IMG/VR virus record: IMGVR_UViG_3300046777_001427
Coordinates: 1-47,628 of that record
DNA: 47,628 nucleotides
Origin: a virus
Reading direction: 5' to 3' (one strand)
The translations under genes were made by a program, and so were the position numbers. Position 1 is the first letter of the stretch. Each line of letters starts with the position of its first letter. Shown here piece by piece: positions 24,842-33,082 of this stretch. Under the pieces are notes generated by a model that saw only the letters and a list, made by a program, of their open reading frames with translations, did no database searches and was not told where the DNA came from.

Positions 24842-26050
24842 CTAATAAGAAGTAAAAGAGGATAAGGATATTTCTGTTAATTGATATCCACCACCAAGCT
24901 GTTGCATCATTTGATTTATTGCATCTTTTTGTAATGACGTAAAACTTCCAGATCCTCCTATTCCCCAAGTTGTTACAAATATAAGCACTAGTTCGTTATT
25001 TATCAATAGAAATGCTGGACTACCAGAATCGCCAGCATATAATTCTCTAAAAAATGGTCTACGTATAGAAGTTAATTCTTGACCTATACATTTTGCTATA
25101 GAAGATAATTGATATAAGTTTGTTATACTAATATATTCTGACTGATCTATTATTATAACTGGTATTTCTATTCCACGTTTAATACTTGGTAGATATTTTC
25201 CAAAGTCAATTGGAAGAATTTTTGTAAATGAAATAGTATTTGGAAGATCTGAATCTAACAAAGCAACTTGTATGTCATTTGACTTACTTGTAGAATTATA
25301 ATTTGGGTGAGTAATAACACCTGTGATAGTTCTAGTTATTGATACATTATTATTTGTTACAAATCTTATAGTTGATCCACTTGCAATAGGATAGTGGGCA
25401 GCAAACATTACATGCCTAGGGCTTATCAAAACGCCTGCCCTATTTGTTATTCCGTAGGAATTCCATGGGCTGATGCATGTAAAATCAACATTTTTAAATA
25501 CAAAAGAAGAATTTCTAGTGTAAATATTATTTGCATGATTTTGAATAGAGTATACTTGCTGTGAAGAGGTTGGTGATATTCCAGATATTTTTAAGTCTAC
25601 TTGATCTGTTATATGACTTGATAAACTATTATTCACAAAAGACAAAAAGGTATCTTGATTTGATGTACTACCAATTGGAGAATATTGTATATTGATATTA
25701 ACATATTGATTAGATCCATCATCAAAAGATAGTTCTAGTGTATCATTCCCTACTGATATTCCAGAACATTGCAGATTATTAATAAGAACATTATTTGAAT
25801 AGCTTTTTATAGATATTATTTTTTTATTAGATGATTCAAAGATAAAATCTCTGATTCCAGATGAACTAGATACTCTATATATATTTGTATCTTTGTCAAC
25901 TATAGAACCCGAAGATGATGGCGAAATGGGCCTAAAATAACTATTGTATTCCAACTTTGAAGATAAATTGGGTTTACTAAATGTCCAAGATGGAGGATTA
26001 TTAGTAGATCCACAGTTTATCGGAACGCCTTTTGCTTGTAAAATAGACAT
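24842..26050 (-). CDS. Trypsin-like serine protease B (paralogue of protease A)
   Basis: About 402 residues from ATG 26050 (MSILQAKGVPINCGST), one base after the adhesin B stop. The chymotrypsin-type motifs are present: GVLISPRHVMFAAHYPIASG (His), SNDIQVALLDSDLP (Asp) and LYAGDSGSPAFLLI (Ser). The N-terminal ...AKG.PINCGS and C-terminal ...LSSFTSY match protease A, though the rest is strongly diverged. The triad looks intact, so the enzyme may be active. It lies directly downstream of its adhesin partner, as protease A does, indicating an ancient duplication of a two-gene cassette. Confidence 0.75.
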   Translation of the reverse strand: MSILQAKGVPINCGSTNNPPSWTFSKPNLSSKLEYNSYFRPISPSSSGSIVDKDTNIYRVSSSSGIRDFIFESSNKKIISIKSYSNNVLINNLQCSGISVGNDTLELSFDDGSNQYVNINIQYSPIGSTSNQDTFLSFVNNSLSSHITDQVDLKISGISPTSSQQVYSIQNHANNIYTRNSSFVFKNVDFTCISPWNSYGITNRAGVLISPRHVMFAAHYPIASGSTIRFVTNNNVSITRTITGVITHPNYNSTSKSNDIQVALLDSDLPNTISFTKILPIDFGKYLPSIKRGIEIPVIIIDQSEYISITNLYQLSSIAKCIGQELTSIRRPFFRELYAGDSGSPAFLLINNELVLIFVTTWGIGGSGSFTSLQKDAINQMMQQLGGGYQLTEISLSSFTSY

Positions 26051-26051
26051 A

Positions 26052-27380
26052 TTATGTAGTTGTTGTATCAACGATGTAGTTTTTGGCAGTTGCTATACTA
26101 GTATTATGTGTGCTAATACCCGGATTCCCATATACATAAATAGTTTTTGATGTTGCCGCCGTTGGTAAAAGATTGTAAATATTATTTAACTGTGCCGCTG
26201 AAAATTGACAATTCTTGAATGAAAAATTTCCATATGAATTGTTAAAATTTATTTGAGAAAGATTTGTACATCCATCTAAAACAAATGTATTAGATGATAT
26301 GATTGATGGAGAAAAAGTAATTGATTGAAGTGATGTTGAATTTGTCAAGTCTAAGTTATTTATCTTGTTATTACTAAAGTTTAAAGATGTTGTTTTTGCA
26401 TTCGTAAATACTAACCAAGCTAAATTAATATTGCTAGATAAATCTATAGAAGACAGATTACTATCACCAATGAACAAACTTGATAAGTTAATGCAATTTT
26501 TAAGATTTAGTTTTGATAATGATGAATTGGAACTAAGATATGCTGTTGTTAAACCAGAAGCACTAGAAAAGTCTACCCATTGTAAATTACTATTTGCGTT
26601 TACATTGCAGTATTTTGCCGTTGGACTTTTAATCCATTCTAAATTTGGTAATAAGTTTGCAGTAATATCTACTCCGCTCACATTATTTTTTAAGTGAATA
26701 TATTTCAAAGTATCATCACTATTAATAGATACGCCTGTCAAGGATGTCATTTCTTCAAAGTTAATCTCAAAATTGTTAGAACTAGCACTACTGGAAAAGT
26801 TTATTATGTTACCAGACTGAGCAGCATTACCAGATGAGCAACTCCAATAGTACAATTCTTTTATTGAATTTTTAGCATATATTCCCGTATTCGAAGCATT
26901 AAGGGTAATTGAGGCTGTTATAGAACTGTTTGGATTTCCATTTCCAAAAACTCTAACATCACCACTTGGTGTTTGTACAGCTAAATATCCAGTTGATGTA
27001 TTAAATGTTGCTGAGTGTGATGATGAACTACTATTGCTTTTTATTCTCATCATGCCACTGGGAATACATAATGGGCTTGGATATATTGGGCCAGTGTATA
27101 CTGGATATCCACCTTGAGTATATCCATCTCCTATGTATAGATTAGATTTATTTGTAGAAAATACCGGTTCACCAAGAGAAGGAATGACTGATAATAATTC
27201 AGATTCAAGCCCCTGTCTGAGCTGTAATGCCGCTGGCTGGCTTAATAAAGAATTTCTTAGTAAACTTGCAGATATTCTTTTTGTTATGGCATTGCCATTT
27301 GGGTCATCTAATATCAGCAATAAATCATCGTCAGTAACAGATGATCCAGACGGTAATTGATTAATTCTTACTATACCCAT
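26052..27380 (-). CDS. Adhesin/tail-fibre-like protein B with leucine-rich repeats
   Basis: The 442-residue protein shares its first 95 residues with adhesin A (VRINQLPSGSSVTDDDLLLI, AITKRISASLLRNSLL, ESELLSVIPSLGEPVF, LYIGDGYTQGG). After a Ser/Asn-rich stretch, residues ~205-415 are leucine-rich repeats: LKNCINLSSLFIGDSNLSSI, LSSNINLAWLVFTN, NNKINNLDLTNSTSL. That is the repeat style of bacterial surface LRR proteins. A receptor-binding or host-protein-binding role is likely. It is followed by protease B. Confidence 0.7.
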   Translation of the reverse strand: MGIVRINQLPSGSSVTDDDLLLILDDPNGNAITKRISASLLRNSLLSQPAALQLRQGLESELLSVIPSLGEPVFSTNKSNLYIGDGYTQGGYPVYTGPIYPSPLCIPSGMMRIKSNSSSSSHSATFNTSTGYLAVQTPSGDVRVFGNGNPNSSITASITLNASNTGIYAKNSIKELYYWSCSSGNAAQSGNIINFSSSASSNNFEINFEEMTSLTGVSINSDDTLKYIHLKNNVSGVDITANLLPNLEWIKSPTAKYCNVNANSNLQWVDFSSASGLTTAYLSSNSSLSKLNLKNCINLSSLFIGDSNLSSIDLSSNINLAWLVFTNAKTTSLNFSNNKINNLDLTNSTSLQSITFSPSIISSNTFVLDGCTNLSQINFNNSYGNFSFKNCQFSAAQLNNIYNLLPTAATSKTIYVYGNPGISTHNTSIATAKNYIVDTTTT

Positions 27381-27381
27381 G

Positions 27382-27630
27382 TTAAACTCCTAATATACCA
27401 GAAGTTCCGGTTGTGTAATAGGTAACATCATCAAATCTATCTTTTAATCTGGTTTCATTAGCAGTATAAGAGTAAGATTTTTCATATTCAAATGGGCTAA
27501 TTAATGCTTGATAACTTCCACTTCCGCTGACAGGTTTACCAAACCAGCAATAAACTACTGCTGAACCGTTCTGAATTGTTTCTCTACCAGATACTACATT
27601 GGTAATTACATCTGTTGTTGTTATAGCCAT
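27382..27630 (-). CDS. Small protein of the virion block, unknown function
   Basis: The 82-residue protein (MAITTTDVITNVVSGRETIQ, then VVYCWFGKPVSGSGSYQAL and YTANETRLKDRFDDVTYYTT) is beta-prone with many Thr, Tyr and Ser, as in tail or decoration proteins. It lies one base before the adhesin B start. No family recognised; a structural role is inferred from composition and position. Confidence 0.5.
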   Translation of the reverse strand: MAITTTDVITNVVSGRETIQNGSAVVYCWFGKPVSGSGSYQALISPFEYEKSYSYTANETRLKDRFDDVTYYTTGTSGILGV

Positions 27631-27642
27631 TTTAGCCCCTTA

Positions 27643-28560
27643 TTAAAATATGTCTTTTAGTGTCCAAGTTACTTTTCTTGGTGGGAATCCGTTTACATCA
27701 CTATATACCCAAGAGCCATTTTGTGCAAGCATTTCTGCCGCATCTCTTTCTCTAATCCAAAAACTACCATCGGGTTGATCTAAACGTTTTTCACCATTGT
27801 TCCAAACTCCCCAAGAGTTTTGGACTAAGAATAGTGTTTCATTATATATTTCATGAGTATCATCCATGGCTATCCAAGCCATAGCGTGACCCCAAGAGCC
27901 GGATCGTGCTGCTATTCCGTACTTATCTCTTCTAGAACTAAATCCAGAATTACTACATACACTGATCGAATAACCATTAAATATCGCATCGCGAGCTTGA
28001 TCTATAGTGTTGATCAAACTTATAGTCTTGACTTGATTTTTTTGTGCATATTTAACTAGGTCTGCTGGTACTCCAGAGCGTCCCCATTTTCCGCCAATTG
28101 CACTATATTCTGAGAGGTCATATTCGCCATACTTCTTACGAAGTAAAATACCACCAGTTTCATGAACGAAACGTGCAGCACCGCCGCATGTCATGCCCTC
28201 GCCACCGTGACCGCGTGAGCCATAGATGCCTTCCGTGGCACCACGGGCTACGAATTCTTCTCGTTCTCCACCTATGATTTCACAAGTGCGTGTAATATCT
28301 ACGCTATTTCGCGTTGCGTGTGAAACACAGTCACCTTGAACCTGTCTTTCCGATGGTCCAAATGTGGGATCAAACTTGAGTAAGGACTTGAAGGGTAGTG
28401 CTAATTTTCCTTTGCCGCTTCCAGAAAGATCATAAGCTGCCACACCGAATAATGGATGTGGCAGTTCTCCTAAGAGTTTATCTAGCTCTTTTGCATCACA
28501 ATATGATCCTACAAAGCCCTCTTTATAGGCTTTTAATAAGTCTTTAGGTGTTTTAAACAT
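27643..28560 (-). CDS. Papain-like (C1-family) cysteine protease
   Basis: The 305-residue protein has the papain-type catalytic set in order: RQVQGDCVSHATR with oxyanion Gln75 and Cys78, SWGHAMAWIAMDD with His near 224, and LVQNSWGVWN with Asn near 250. The Gln-x-x-Cys, His and NSWG motifs match peptidase family C1. It lacks a signal peptide and a clear propeptide, so it may be packaged or act inside the host. It sits between the holin-like gene and a small virion-block protein. Possible jobs are virion processing, lysis or cleavage of host proteins; not decidable here. Confidence 0.85.
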   Translation of the reverse strand: MFKTPKDLLKAYKEGFVGSYCDAKELDKLLGELPHPLFGVAAYDLSGSGKGKLALPFKSLLKFDPTFGPSERQVQGDCVSHATRNSVDITRTCEIIGGEREEFVARGATEGIYGSRGHGGEGMTCGGAARFVHETGGILLRKKYGEYDLSEYSAIGGKWGRSGVPADLVKYAQKNQVKTISLINTIDQARDAIFNGYSISVCSNSGFSSRRDKYGIAARSGSWGHAMAWIAMDDTHEIYNETLFLVQNSWGVWNNGEKRLDQPDGSFWIRERDAAEMLAQNGSWVYSDVNGFPPRKVTWTLKDIF

Positions 28561-28565
28561 TGTAA

Positions 28566-28790
28566 TTACTTCGCTGTGTTATCTTTGGCCCACTTAACGA
28601 CGGTGTTAATTACCACTACGGTAACTGGGACAATTAACGCTGTCATGCTACCAAGATCTAATTTAGTTAGATTTTCACCGACATATGTTAACAATGCTGC
28701 TAAACCAACTAAGGCTGCATTTTTGCCAACTGAAATTAAATCAGTTGTGTTTAATGAAAATGATTTTGAACCTACTTTTACGTCTAACAT
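28566..28790 (-). CDS. Small holin-like membrane protein
   Basis: The 74-residue protein has two hydrophobic stretches (KNAALVGLAALLTYV, ~22-36, and MTALIVPVTVVVINTVVKW, ~49-67) and a short basic C-terminus (KWAKDNTAK). This size and topology resemble small phage holins. No endolysin is recognisable next to it; the neighbouring genes encode a papain-like protease and a PAS membrane protein. It begins MLDVKVGSKSF and the PAS gene upstream ends 2 bp before it. Confidence 0.5.
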   Translation of the reverse strand: MLDVKVGSKSFSLNTTDLISVGKNAALVGLAALLTYVGENLTKLDLGSMTALIVPVTVVVINTVVKWAKDNTAK

Positions 28791-28792
28791 TT

Positions 28793-29386
28793 TTATATCT
28801 CCTTGAGTTGAGAAATGCTTACTAAAAATCCTCCATGCTCTTTTTCGTTAATCCTATATGGAAATCCCGTCATTTTGACTGTCTTACCATCTATTGTTTT
28901 AACTGTTTTGACTAGCTTTCTATTCATCTTTAAGCAAGATTTCAGTTCATCAAAAAGGTCAATCCTATCGTCTTCTACTACATAATTTAACCAATCGAAA
29001 CCCTCTACACTACTGATAACATCTTGTGTTAATTCATAGAAGTTGTTATTGGTCCAAGTTAGTCTACCGTGATCATCTGTTTCAAACAAAGCTACATCAT
29101 TGTAATGAAGTGCGGCTTTTGTTCTTTGTTCTATTACTTTTTGTCGTTTTTCCATTCTATTAATAGTGGATCGTAAGTCTACAATAGCATCTTTTAGGCT
29201 ATTTCCACCATTAGTTGTTAATTCTTTTTTGATTGTTTCTAGCGATTTACCAAGCTCTTCCTGTCCTTTTACGAAGTTTAGCGTAGGCTTGATTGCTTTT
29301 ACCCACATTATGCTAAAAAATGTTCCTAAACCACCAACAATACTGAATATAAAGGTGATATGTTCTGGATTTTTTATGTCTAGCAT
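28793..29386 (-). CDS. Membrane-anchored coiled-coil PAS-domain protein
   Basis: The 197-residue protein has an N-terminal transmembrane helix (ITFIFSIVGGLGTFFSIMWV, ~10-29), a coiled-coil region (~35-92, LGKSLETIKKELTT and DLRSTINRMEKRQKVIEQR) and a C-terminal PAS domain (~95-195): DVALFETDDHGRLTWTNNNF, DVISSVEGFDWLNYVVEDD, VKTIDGKTVKMTGFPYRI and HGGFLVSISQ. PAS domains sense small molecules, redox or light and drive dimerisation. There is no kinase or cyclase domain, so it may act as a stand-alone sensor or regulator, possibly of lysis, given the adjacent holin-like gene. That link is inferred from position. Confidence 0.72.
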   Translation of the reverse strand: MLDIKNPEHITFIFSIVGGLGTFFSIMWVKAIKPTLNFVKGQEELGKSLETIKKELTTNGGNSLKDAIVDLRSTINRMEKRQKVIEQRTKAALHYNDVALFETDDHGRLTWTNNNFYELTQDVISSVEGFDWLNYVVEDDRIDLFDELKSCLKMNRKLVKTVKTIDGKTVKMTGFPYRINEKEHGGFLVSISQLKEI

Positions 29387-29409
29387 ATGTGCCTCCGTAG
29401 GAAAAAGAA

Positions 29410-29454
29410 GGATGTGGTGCCTTAAGATTTCTCAAAAGGCACCTATTTTCATCC
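29410..29454 (-). terminator. Hairpin with U-rich tail after virion-like gene
   Basis: On the minus strand GGTGCCTT and AAGGCACC form an 8-bp stem around a 12-nt loop. GGATG and CATCC can extend it across an asymmetric bulge. A pyrimidine-rich stretch (TTCTTTTTCC) follows. The position, just past the stop of the 29.5-30.1 kb gene, fits a terminator. Confidence 0.55.
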
Positions 29455-29466
29455 GTAAATAACGAA

Positions 29467-30081
29467 TTATTCGTTACTATCTTTAGCCTTGTAGGCAACA
29501 TTACGTGTTGGTAAAGCCGCTCCAAATCTGTAGGTAAGTTCACCGGGAACTGCTCTGCTTAAGGTAGCAGCATCGTCAACGGATGGATAATTACCACTTG
29601 TTGAAGGATAAGTCACAGCTGTGCCAGCACCTGTTCCTCTTGTCAAACCGGGGAAATTGCCACTGGATGGAACTGCTAAAACATTAAATGTCTTTGTAGC
29701 ATATGTACCACCCTGTGTTGTTTTTAGGTTTTTATTAACAACAGACCCTGTAACACCGCCGGGGATAGTTAATATAGTAGATGATGTTCCATTGATCTTA
29801 CCAGCATTTGTATCGCCAGCCGCCATTAGTAAAAATTCACTACCAGCAGGTGGTGTATAAGCAAAAGTGCCAGCACTTTTTACTTTGGTGACACCATGAG
29901 GGTCATTGAAATTATTTGGGGCCGATGGAGTATCTTGTGTTACTACTGTACCATAGCCGGGAACGTCGGCTAAATTATTGATAAGTGATAGATCTGTTAG
30001 ATTTTCACTAACAGCACCACCATTTAGAACGATACCGCCATCATTTCTTGTACCAGCACCAGAAACTGTTGTGGATGCCAT
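29467..30081 (-). CDS. Putative virion structural/decoration protein
   Basis: The 204-residue protein is Gly-, Ser- and Thr-rich and beta-prone: GAGTRNDGGIVLNGGAVSEN, DLSLINNLADVPGYG, PHGVTKVKSAGTFAYTPPAGSEFLLMAAGD and VLAVPSSGNFPGLTRGTG, with few charged residues and no enzyme motif. Such composition is usual for head decoration or head-fibre proteins. The gene stands alone between a promoter-like site (30.15 kb) and a hairpin terminator (29.4 kb), which would suit high late expression. I do not recognise the family. Confidence 0.55.
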   Translation of the reverse strand: MASTTVSGAGTRNDGGIVLNGGAVSENLTDLSLINNLADVPGYGTVVTQDTPSAPNNFNDPHGVTKVKSAGTFAYTPPAGSEFLLMAAGDTNAGKINGTSSTILTIPGGVTGSVVNKNLKTTQGGTYATKTFNVLAVPSSGNFPGLTRGTGAGTAVTYPSTSGNYPSVDDAATLSRAVPGELTYRFGAALPTRNVAYKAKDSNE

Positions 30082-30149
30082 AATATTCTCCTTTTAAATT
30101 AAGTTTTGCAAAATAATATGTCCGCATCCTTTAAAGTCCAGTTCCTAAG

Positions 30150-30160
30150 ATTATATACAC
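30150..30160 (-). promoter_or_regulatory. Promoter-like GTGTATATAAT upstream of virion-like gene
   Basis: A perfect TATAAT -10 hexamer preceded by GTGTA lies about 70 bp before the virion-like gene start and just past the sigma-factor gene stop. No -35 TTGAC is found at a proper distance, so a host extended -10 or a phage-sigma promoter are both possible. Confidence 0.4.
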
Positions 30161-30162
30161 AT

Positions 30163-30636
30163 TTAGCAGAATTTGTCCTTGATGTTATCAGCAAGTTTGT
30201 GTATTTTTCGTCTTATACTTTCCCTATTTTTCCCATGTTTTTCAGAAATTTCTGATATTGTCATATTACTCATTCTATCTTCAATTAGTTTTTTATCTTC
30301 TTCGTTTTTGAACTCATCCATAAGATCTATCATCAAAAAGTGATCTCTATTTGATGAAATATTACCATGCAATTTGCCTCCAAACTTATTTTTCTGATCA
30401 AACTTAATCTCTTTCATACATTCAATGAAAACACCTTTGTATAGATAGGTTGTGAATTTTGCCCCCTTTGTTTCATCATAATTGACGAAAGTTTTCCAAA
30501 GAGCATTTATTTGGCAAGTTCTAATGGAATCTGAATCTAGCTGATTTCTAAATCTTCTAGATGCTTTATTCATTATCTTTAATATGTTATCGTCTTTAAG
30601 AGCTTCTTCAATCTTTGTGTTAATGCAGTCACTCAT
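30163..30636 (-). CDS. Small phage RNA polymerase sigma factor (sigma-70 family-like)
   Basis: About 157 residues from ATG 30636. The N-terminal half has a region-2-like helix set (NALWKTFVNYDETKGAKFTTYLYKGVFIECMKEI), where the YD..KGAKF.TYL pattern is typical of sigma region 2. Near 115-155, LIEDRMSNMTISEISEKHG and NRESIRRKIHKLADNIK form a region-4 helix-turn-helix. Regions 1 and 3 are missing, as in ECF-type or phage late sigma factors. It probably directs host RNA polymerase to late promoters; the downstream virion-like gene with an atypical promoter is a candidate target. Confidence 0.8.
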   Translation of the reverse strand: MSDCINTKIEEALKDDNILKIMNKASRRFRNQLDSDSIRTCQINALWKTFVNYDETKGAKFTTYLYKGVFIECMKEIKFDQKNKFGGKLHGNISSNRDHFLMIDLMDEFKNEEDKKLIEDRMSNMTISEISEKHGKNRESIRRKIHKLADNIKDKFC

Positions 30637-31087
30637 TATCAAATTCTCCTTTTATTATTTTGTCCTCAATTTCAAATCTTACATCTTGGAAATCAAACAT
30701 TTCTCCTATCCCAACAAAAAATCGATATCTGCTAAATATTTTTAGTATCTCAACACCGGGCATTTTATTAAGTTTTTCTTTTACTTTAGGCGTTATGTCA
30801 AAATTTGTATGCCCAATCCAGCAATCAAAGTTAGATAGCATAGAAACATCTTCTATAATTTGTGGTGTAAGTGGCATCATTTGACCTATAGCTATAGAAG
30901 GAATATCTTTTTTGATAGGTTCTTCAAGAAAAGAATCATCATCATCGTCATCTTCATGCTCTTCATCATTATCTATATTCTGAGATATCATGGTATGTAT
31001 AATATTCTGTAATATAGGACAAGACAGTTGTTTTTCAATATAGTCTTCATATTTTTGCCAACCGATCTTTTTTTCTAGCTTTGCCAT
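30629..31087 (-). CDS. Hypothetical acidic protein
   Basis: The 152-residue protein has an acidic run (NDEEHEDDDDDDSFLEE, ~41-57) between an N-terminal helical part and a C-terminal part of about 90 residues (DCWIGHTNFDITPKVKEKLNKM, VEILKIFSRYRFFVGIGEMFDFQDVRFEIEDKI). The last part looks like a small folded alpha/beta domain. It overlaps the sigma-factor gene start by 8 bp, so the two are coexpressed. No family is recognised. Confidence 0.5.
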   Translation of the reverse strand: MAKLEKKIGWQKYEDYIEKQLSCPILQNIIHTMISQNIDNDEEHEDDDDDDSFLEEPIKKDIPSIAIGQMMPLTPQIIEDVSMLSNFDCWIGHTNFDITPKVKEKLNKMPGVEILKIFSRYRFFVGIGEMFDFQDVRFEIEDKIIKGEFDNE

Positions 31088-31102
31088 ATTTATCTCCCTA
31101 TA

Positions 31103-31468
31103 TTATCGTAAAACGTCTGATGGTTTTATACAAGGTTCATTACTGTTGTTCGTCTTTGATGATCTGAATTTATTTTTTTGTCCAATGTGAGTAAAAATTT
31201 TGATTAAGTATTCTTCCTGACCATCTGCTATCATTCCATCTTTTACTATGCCCATTGTCTCAATAAACGCACCATCTTGTGACAAAACATCTAATATATC
31301 ACATAAAGCATCTATACATTTGTCGTTATATTCTTCTATTTCAACGTCAACTATTGGAGATTTAGATCCTTCAATGATACAATAACTTAATTTTGCTATA
31401 ATTTTATCGGGCTTGAGTGAATCTTCTTTAGTTTTTTCTAGGCTCTTTTTGAATAGATTAAAGAACAT
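31103..31468 (-). CDS. Hypothetical protein
   Basis: About 121 residues from ATG 31468 (MFFNLFKKSLEKTKED), preferred because it overlaps the glycosyltransferase stop by only 11 bp. The body is a mixed alpha/beta protein (KIIAKLSYCIIEGSKSPIVDVEIEEYNDKCIDALCDILDVLS, then EEYLIKIFTHIGQK) with a polar C-terminal tail. No motif recognised. Confidence 0.5.
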   Translation of the reverse strand: MFFNLFKKSLEKTKEDSLKPDKIIAKLSYCIIEGSKSPIVDVEIEEYNDKCIDALCDILDVLSQDGAFIETMGIVKDGMIADGQEEYLIKIFTHIGQKNKFRSSKTNNSNEPCIKPSDVLR

Positions 31469-32525
31469 TGAGTATCTTCCTTCCCGTATTTTTCCAACTG
31501 AATTCACGGGCAGTTTTTATACCATCTTCATTTGGAAGTAAGTTATTATTCATGTTGAGATGATGTATATTCTTCATATGCTGTATAGCATATCCTATAG
31601 CATTATCATCTAATCTAGCCCAATTTCCTTGACCGTGGAACCATTTACCATCATATGCTGTTTCGGTTTCCTTAATTGGTATCAATAATGAATTATTAGA
31701 ATTGCAAAACTCTGTATGGGCAGAATAATCGGTTGTTATGACATGTTTTCCGCAAGACATCATCTCTAATAATTCTAAATTCCATCCTTCTGCTCTCGCT
31801 GGAAATATGCCACAATGTGTTTGCTGCATTATATTATACACTTCTTCTTGAGTGTTTTGTCTTGGAATTATATGTATTTTAGAACCCAATTTGGAGTTTT
31901 TGTAAAGATTGATCCATTCTTTTTGTTCTTGCTCTGTGCAAAATGGATTTTCACACATCATAAATAATTCTACATTATCATCTTCATTGAATGCAGAATT
32001 AAAAATATCAACTAATTTGTCATGCCCCTTTCGTATTTCCCATTTGCCGCAATTGAAAAATCTTGTCGGGACACCCTGTGGCATTGTAGATGGTTTGAAT
32101 ATAGAAGAATCAACGCCAAGTGGTATTACCTTTACCTTACTGTCACTAGTCTTGATGTTATCAAGTATAACCTTTTTTGCCCAATTTGAACAAACAAAAA
32201 TAATGTCTAAAGATTGTAACTGATGTTTTTCTATATTATTAAACTGATCTAATTCAAATATCGGAAATCCTATCCTTTGACCTCTTCCAGCAAATTGGGC
32301 CATATCGTGTTGATGCCATATTTTTATACATGGAGCATTGTAATCGAACAAATGAGTTTTTTTTATGCACTCAGATATAATGTCTGCATCTTCTTGATTA
32401 GTGACTTGTGGTTGACCAATTATAAACAAGGAAACATTATTATCTTCGCTAAGTGTTTTAGTTATATTCAAACCAGTTATGCCATAACCAAGTTGATTTA
32501 TTGGCGATACTATATTTATGTTCAT
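31458..32525 (-). CDS. GT4-type glycosyltransferase
   Basis: The 355-residue protein shows the GT-B layout of family 4: N-terminal SPINQLGYGITGLNITKTL, IIFVCSNWAKKVILDNI and KVIPLGVDSSIF near 140-150. The C-terminal nucleotide-sugar site reads RFFNCGKWEIRKGHDKLVDIF, HIIPRQNTQEEVYNIMQQTHCGIFPARAEGWNLELLEMMSCG (E-x7-E signature) and TDYSAHTEF. It transfers a sugar from an NDP-sugar to an unknown acceptor. It overlaps the deoxyribosyltransferase-like gene by 4 bp. Confidence 0.87.
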   Translation of the reverse strand: MNINIVSPINQLGYGITGLNITKTLSEDNNVSLFIIGQPQVTNQEDADIISECIKKTHLFDYNAPCIKIWHQHDMAQFAGRGQRIGFPIFELDQFNNIEKHQLQSLDIIFVCSNWAKKVILDNIKTSDSKVKVIPLGVDSSIFKPSTMPQGVPTRFFNCGKWEIRKGHDKLVDIFNSAFNEDDNVELFMMCENPFCTEQEQKEWINLYKNSKLGSKIHIIPRQNTQEEVYNIMQQTHCGIFPARAEGWNLELLEMMSCGKHVITTDYSAHTEFCNSNNSLLIPIKETETAYDGKWFHGQGNWARLDDNAIGYAIQHMKNIHHLNMNNNLLPNEDGIKTAREFSWKNTGRKILNVL

Positions 32526-33082
32526 GTATTATACCTTATGTTGTTATATTTGAAAAAGAACCATCTCTTTAGTTTTTTGACATCTGTTTCTTTGTTAACT
32601 TCGTCAAGATAACTTATTATTTCACCGAGTGAACCAAATATGTGTTCATGAGGCAGCATGAAAAATAACCAATTTGGGGCATTCTTTTTTCCTTGTTGGC
32701 ACCACACTAATATTGGTTTTTTTTGACGATTAGCGGTAACTATTTCTTCATATGTTCCACATGCATGTATATCTAAATCTATATGTGCAATTATAAAATC
32801 AGATACATCTACGCATCTTAAATCTGCACTTCTTATAATACTGAATTTTTCTTTTATTTTTTCATACTGACCAGTTTCTTTATAGTGTTCGATCCAATGT
32901 CTTGTTTCTTCATCTTCTATCACACCATTTATAGGCTTATTACATGGATCAATTACTACTATTCCCATTTTTTGCAGTATTCCGGTTACTCTTTGTCGCC
33001 AACCAATACCTCCGTCTGGTACTCTATCCATAGCACCAACAAGATAAGTTCTCATACCTATTAAGTTATTTGTTGAATCCAT
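32522..33082 (-). CDS. Nucleoside 2-deoxyribosyltransferase-like protein
   Basis: The 186-residue protein resembles the nucleoside deoxyribosyltransferase/DNPH1 Rossmann-like family: RTYLVGAMDRVPDGGIGWRQ at the start, ADLRCVDVSDFIIAHIDLD in the middle, and HACGTYEEIVTANRQKKPILVWC, where GTYEEI carries the catalytic Glu. It could exchange bases on deoxynucleosides or hydrolyse dNMPs. The start at 33082 has GGAG 8 nt upstream and is preferred over the internal ATG at 33055. It overlaps the deaminase-like gene and fits the window's nucleotide theme. Confidence 0.7.
   Translation of the reverse strand: MDSTNNLIGMRTYLVGAMDRVPDGGIGWRQRVTGILQKMGIVVIDPCNKPINGVIEDEETRHWIEHYKETGQYEKIKEKFSIIRSADLRCVDVSDFIIAHIDLDIHACGTYEEIVTANRQKKPILVWCQQGKKNAPNWLFFMLPHEHIFGSLGEIISYLDEVNKETDVKKLKRWFFFKYNNIRYNT

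Noticed and set aside
24780-24968. Minus-strand frame overlapping adhesin A and protease B
   Set aside because: It spans the end of one gene and the start of another in a different frame, with no motif and no proper start; a shadow frame.
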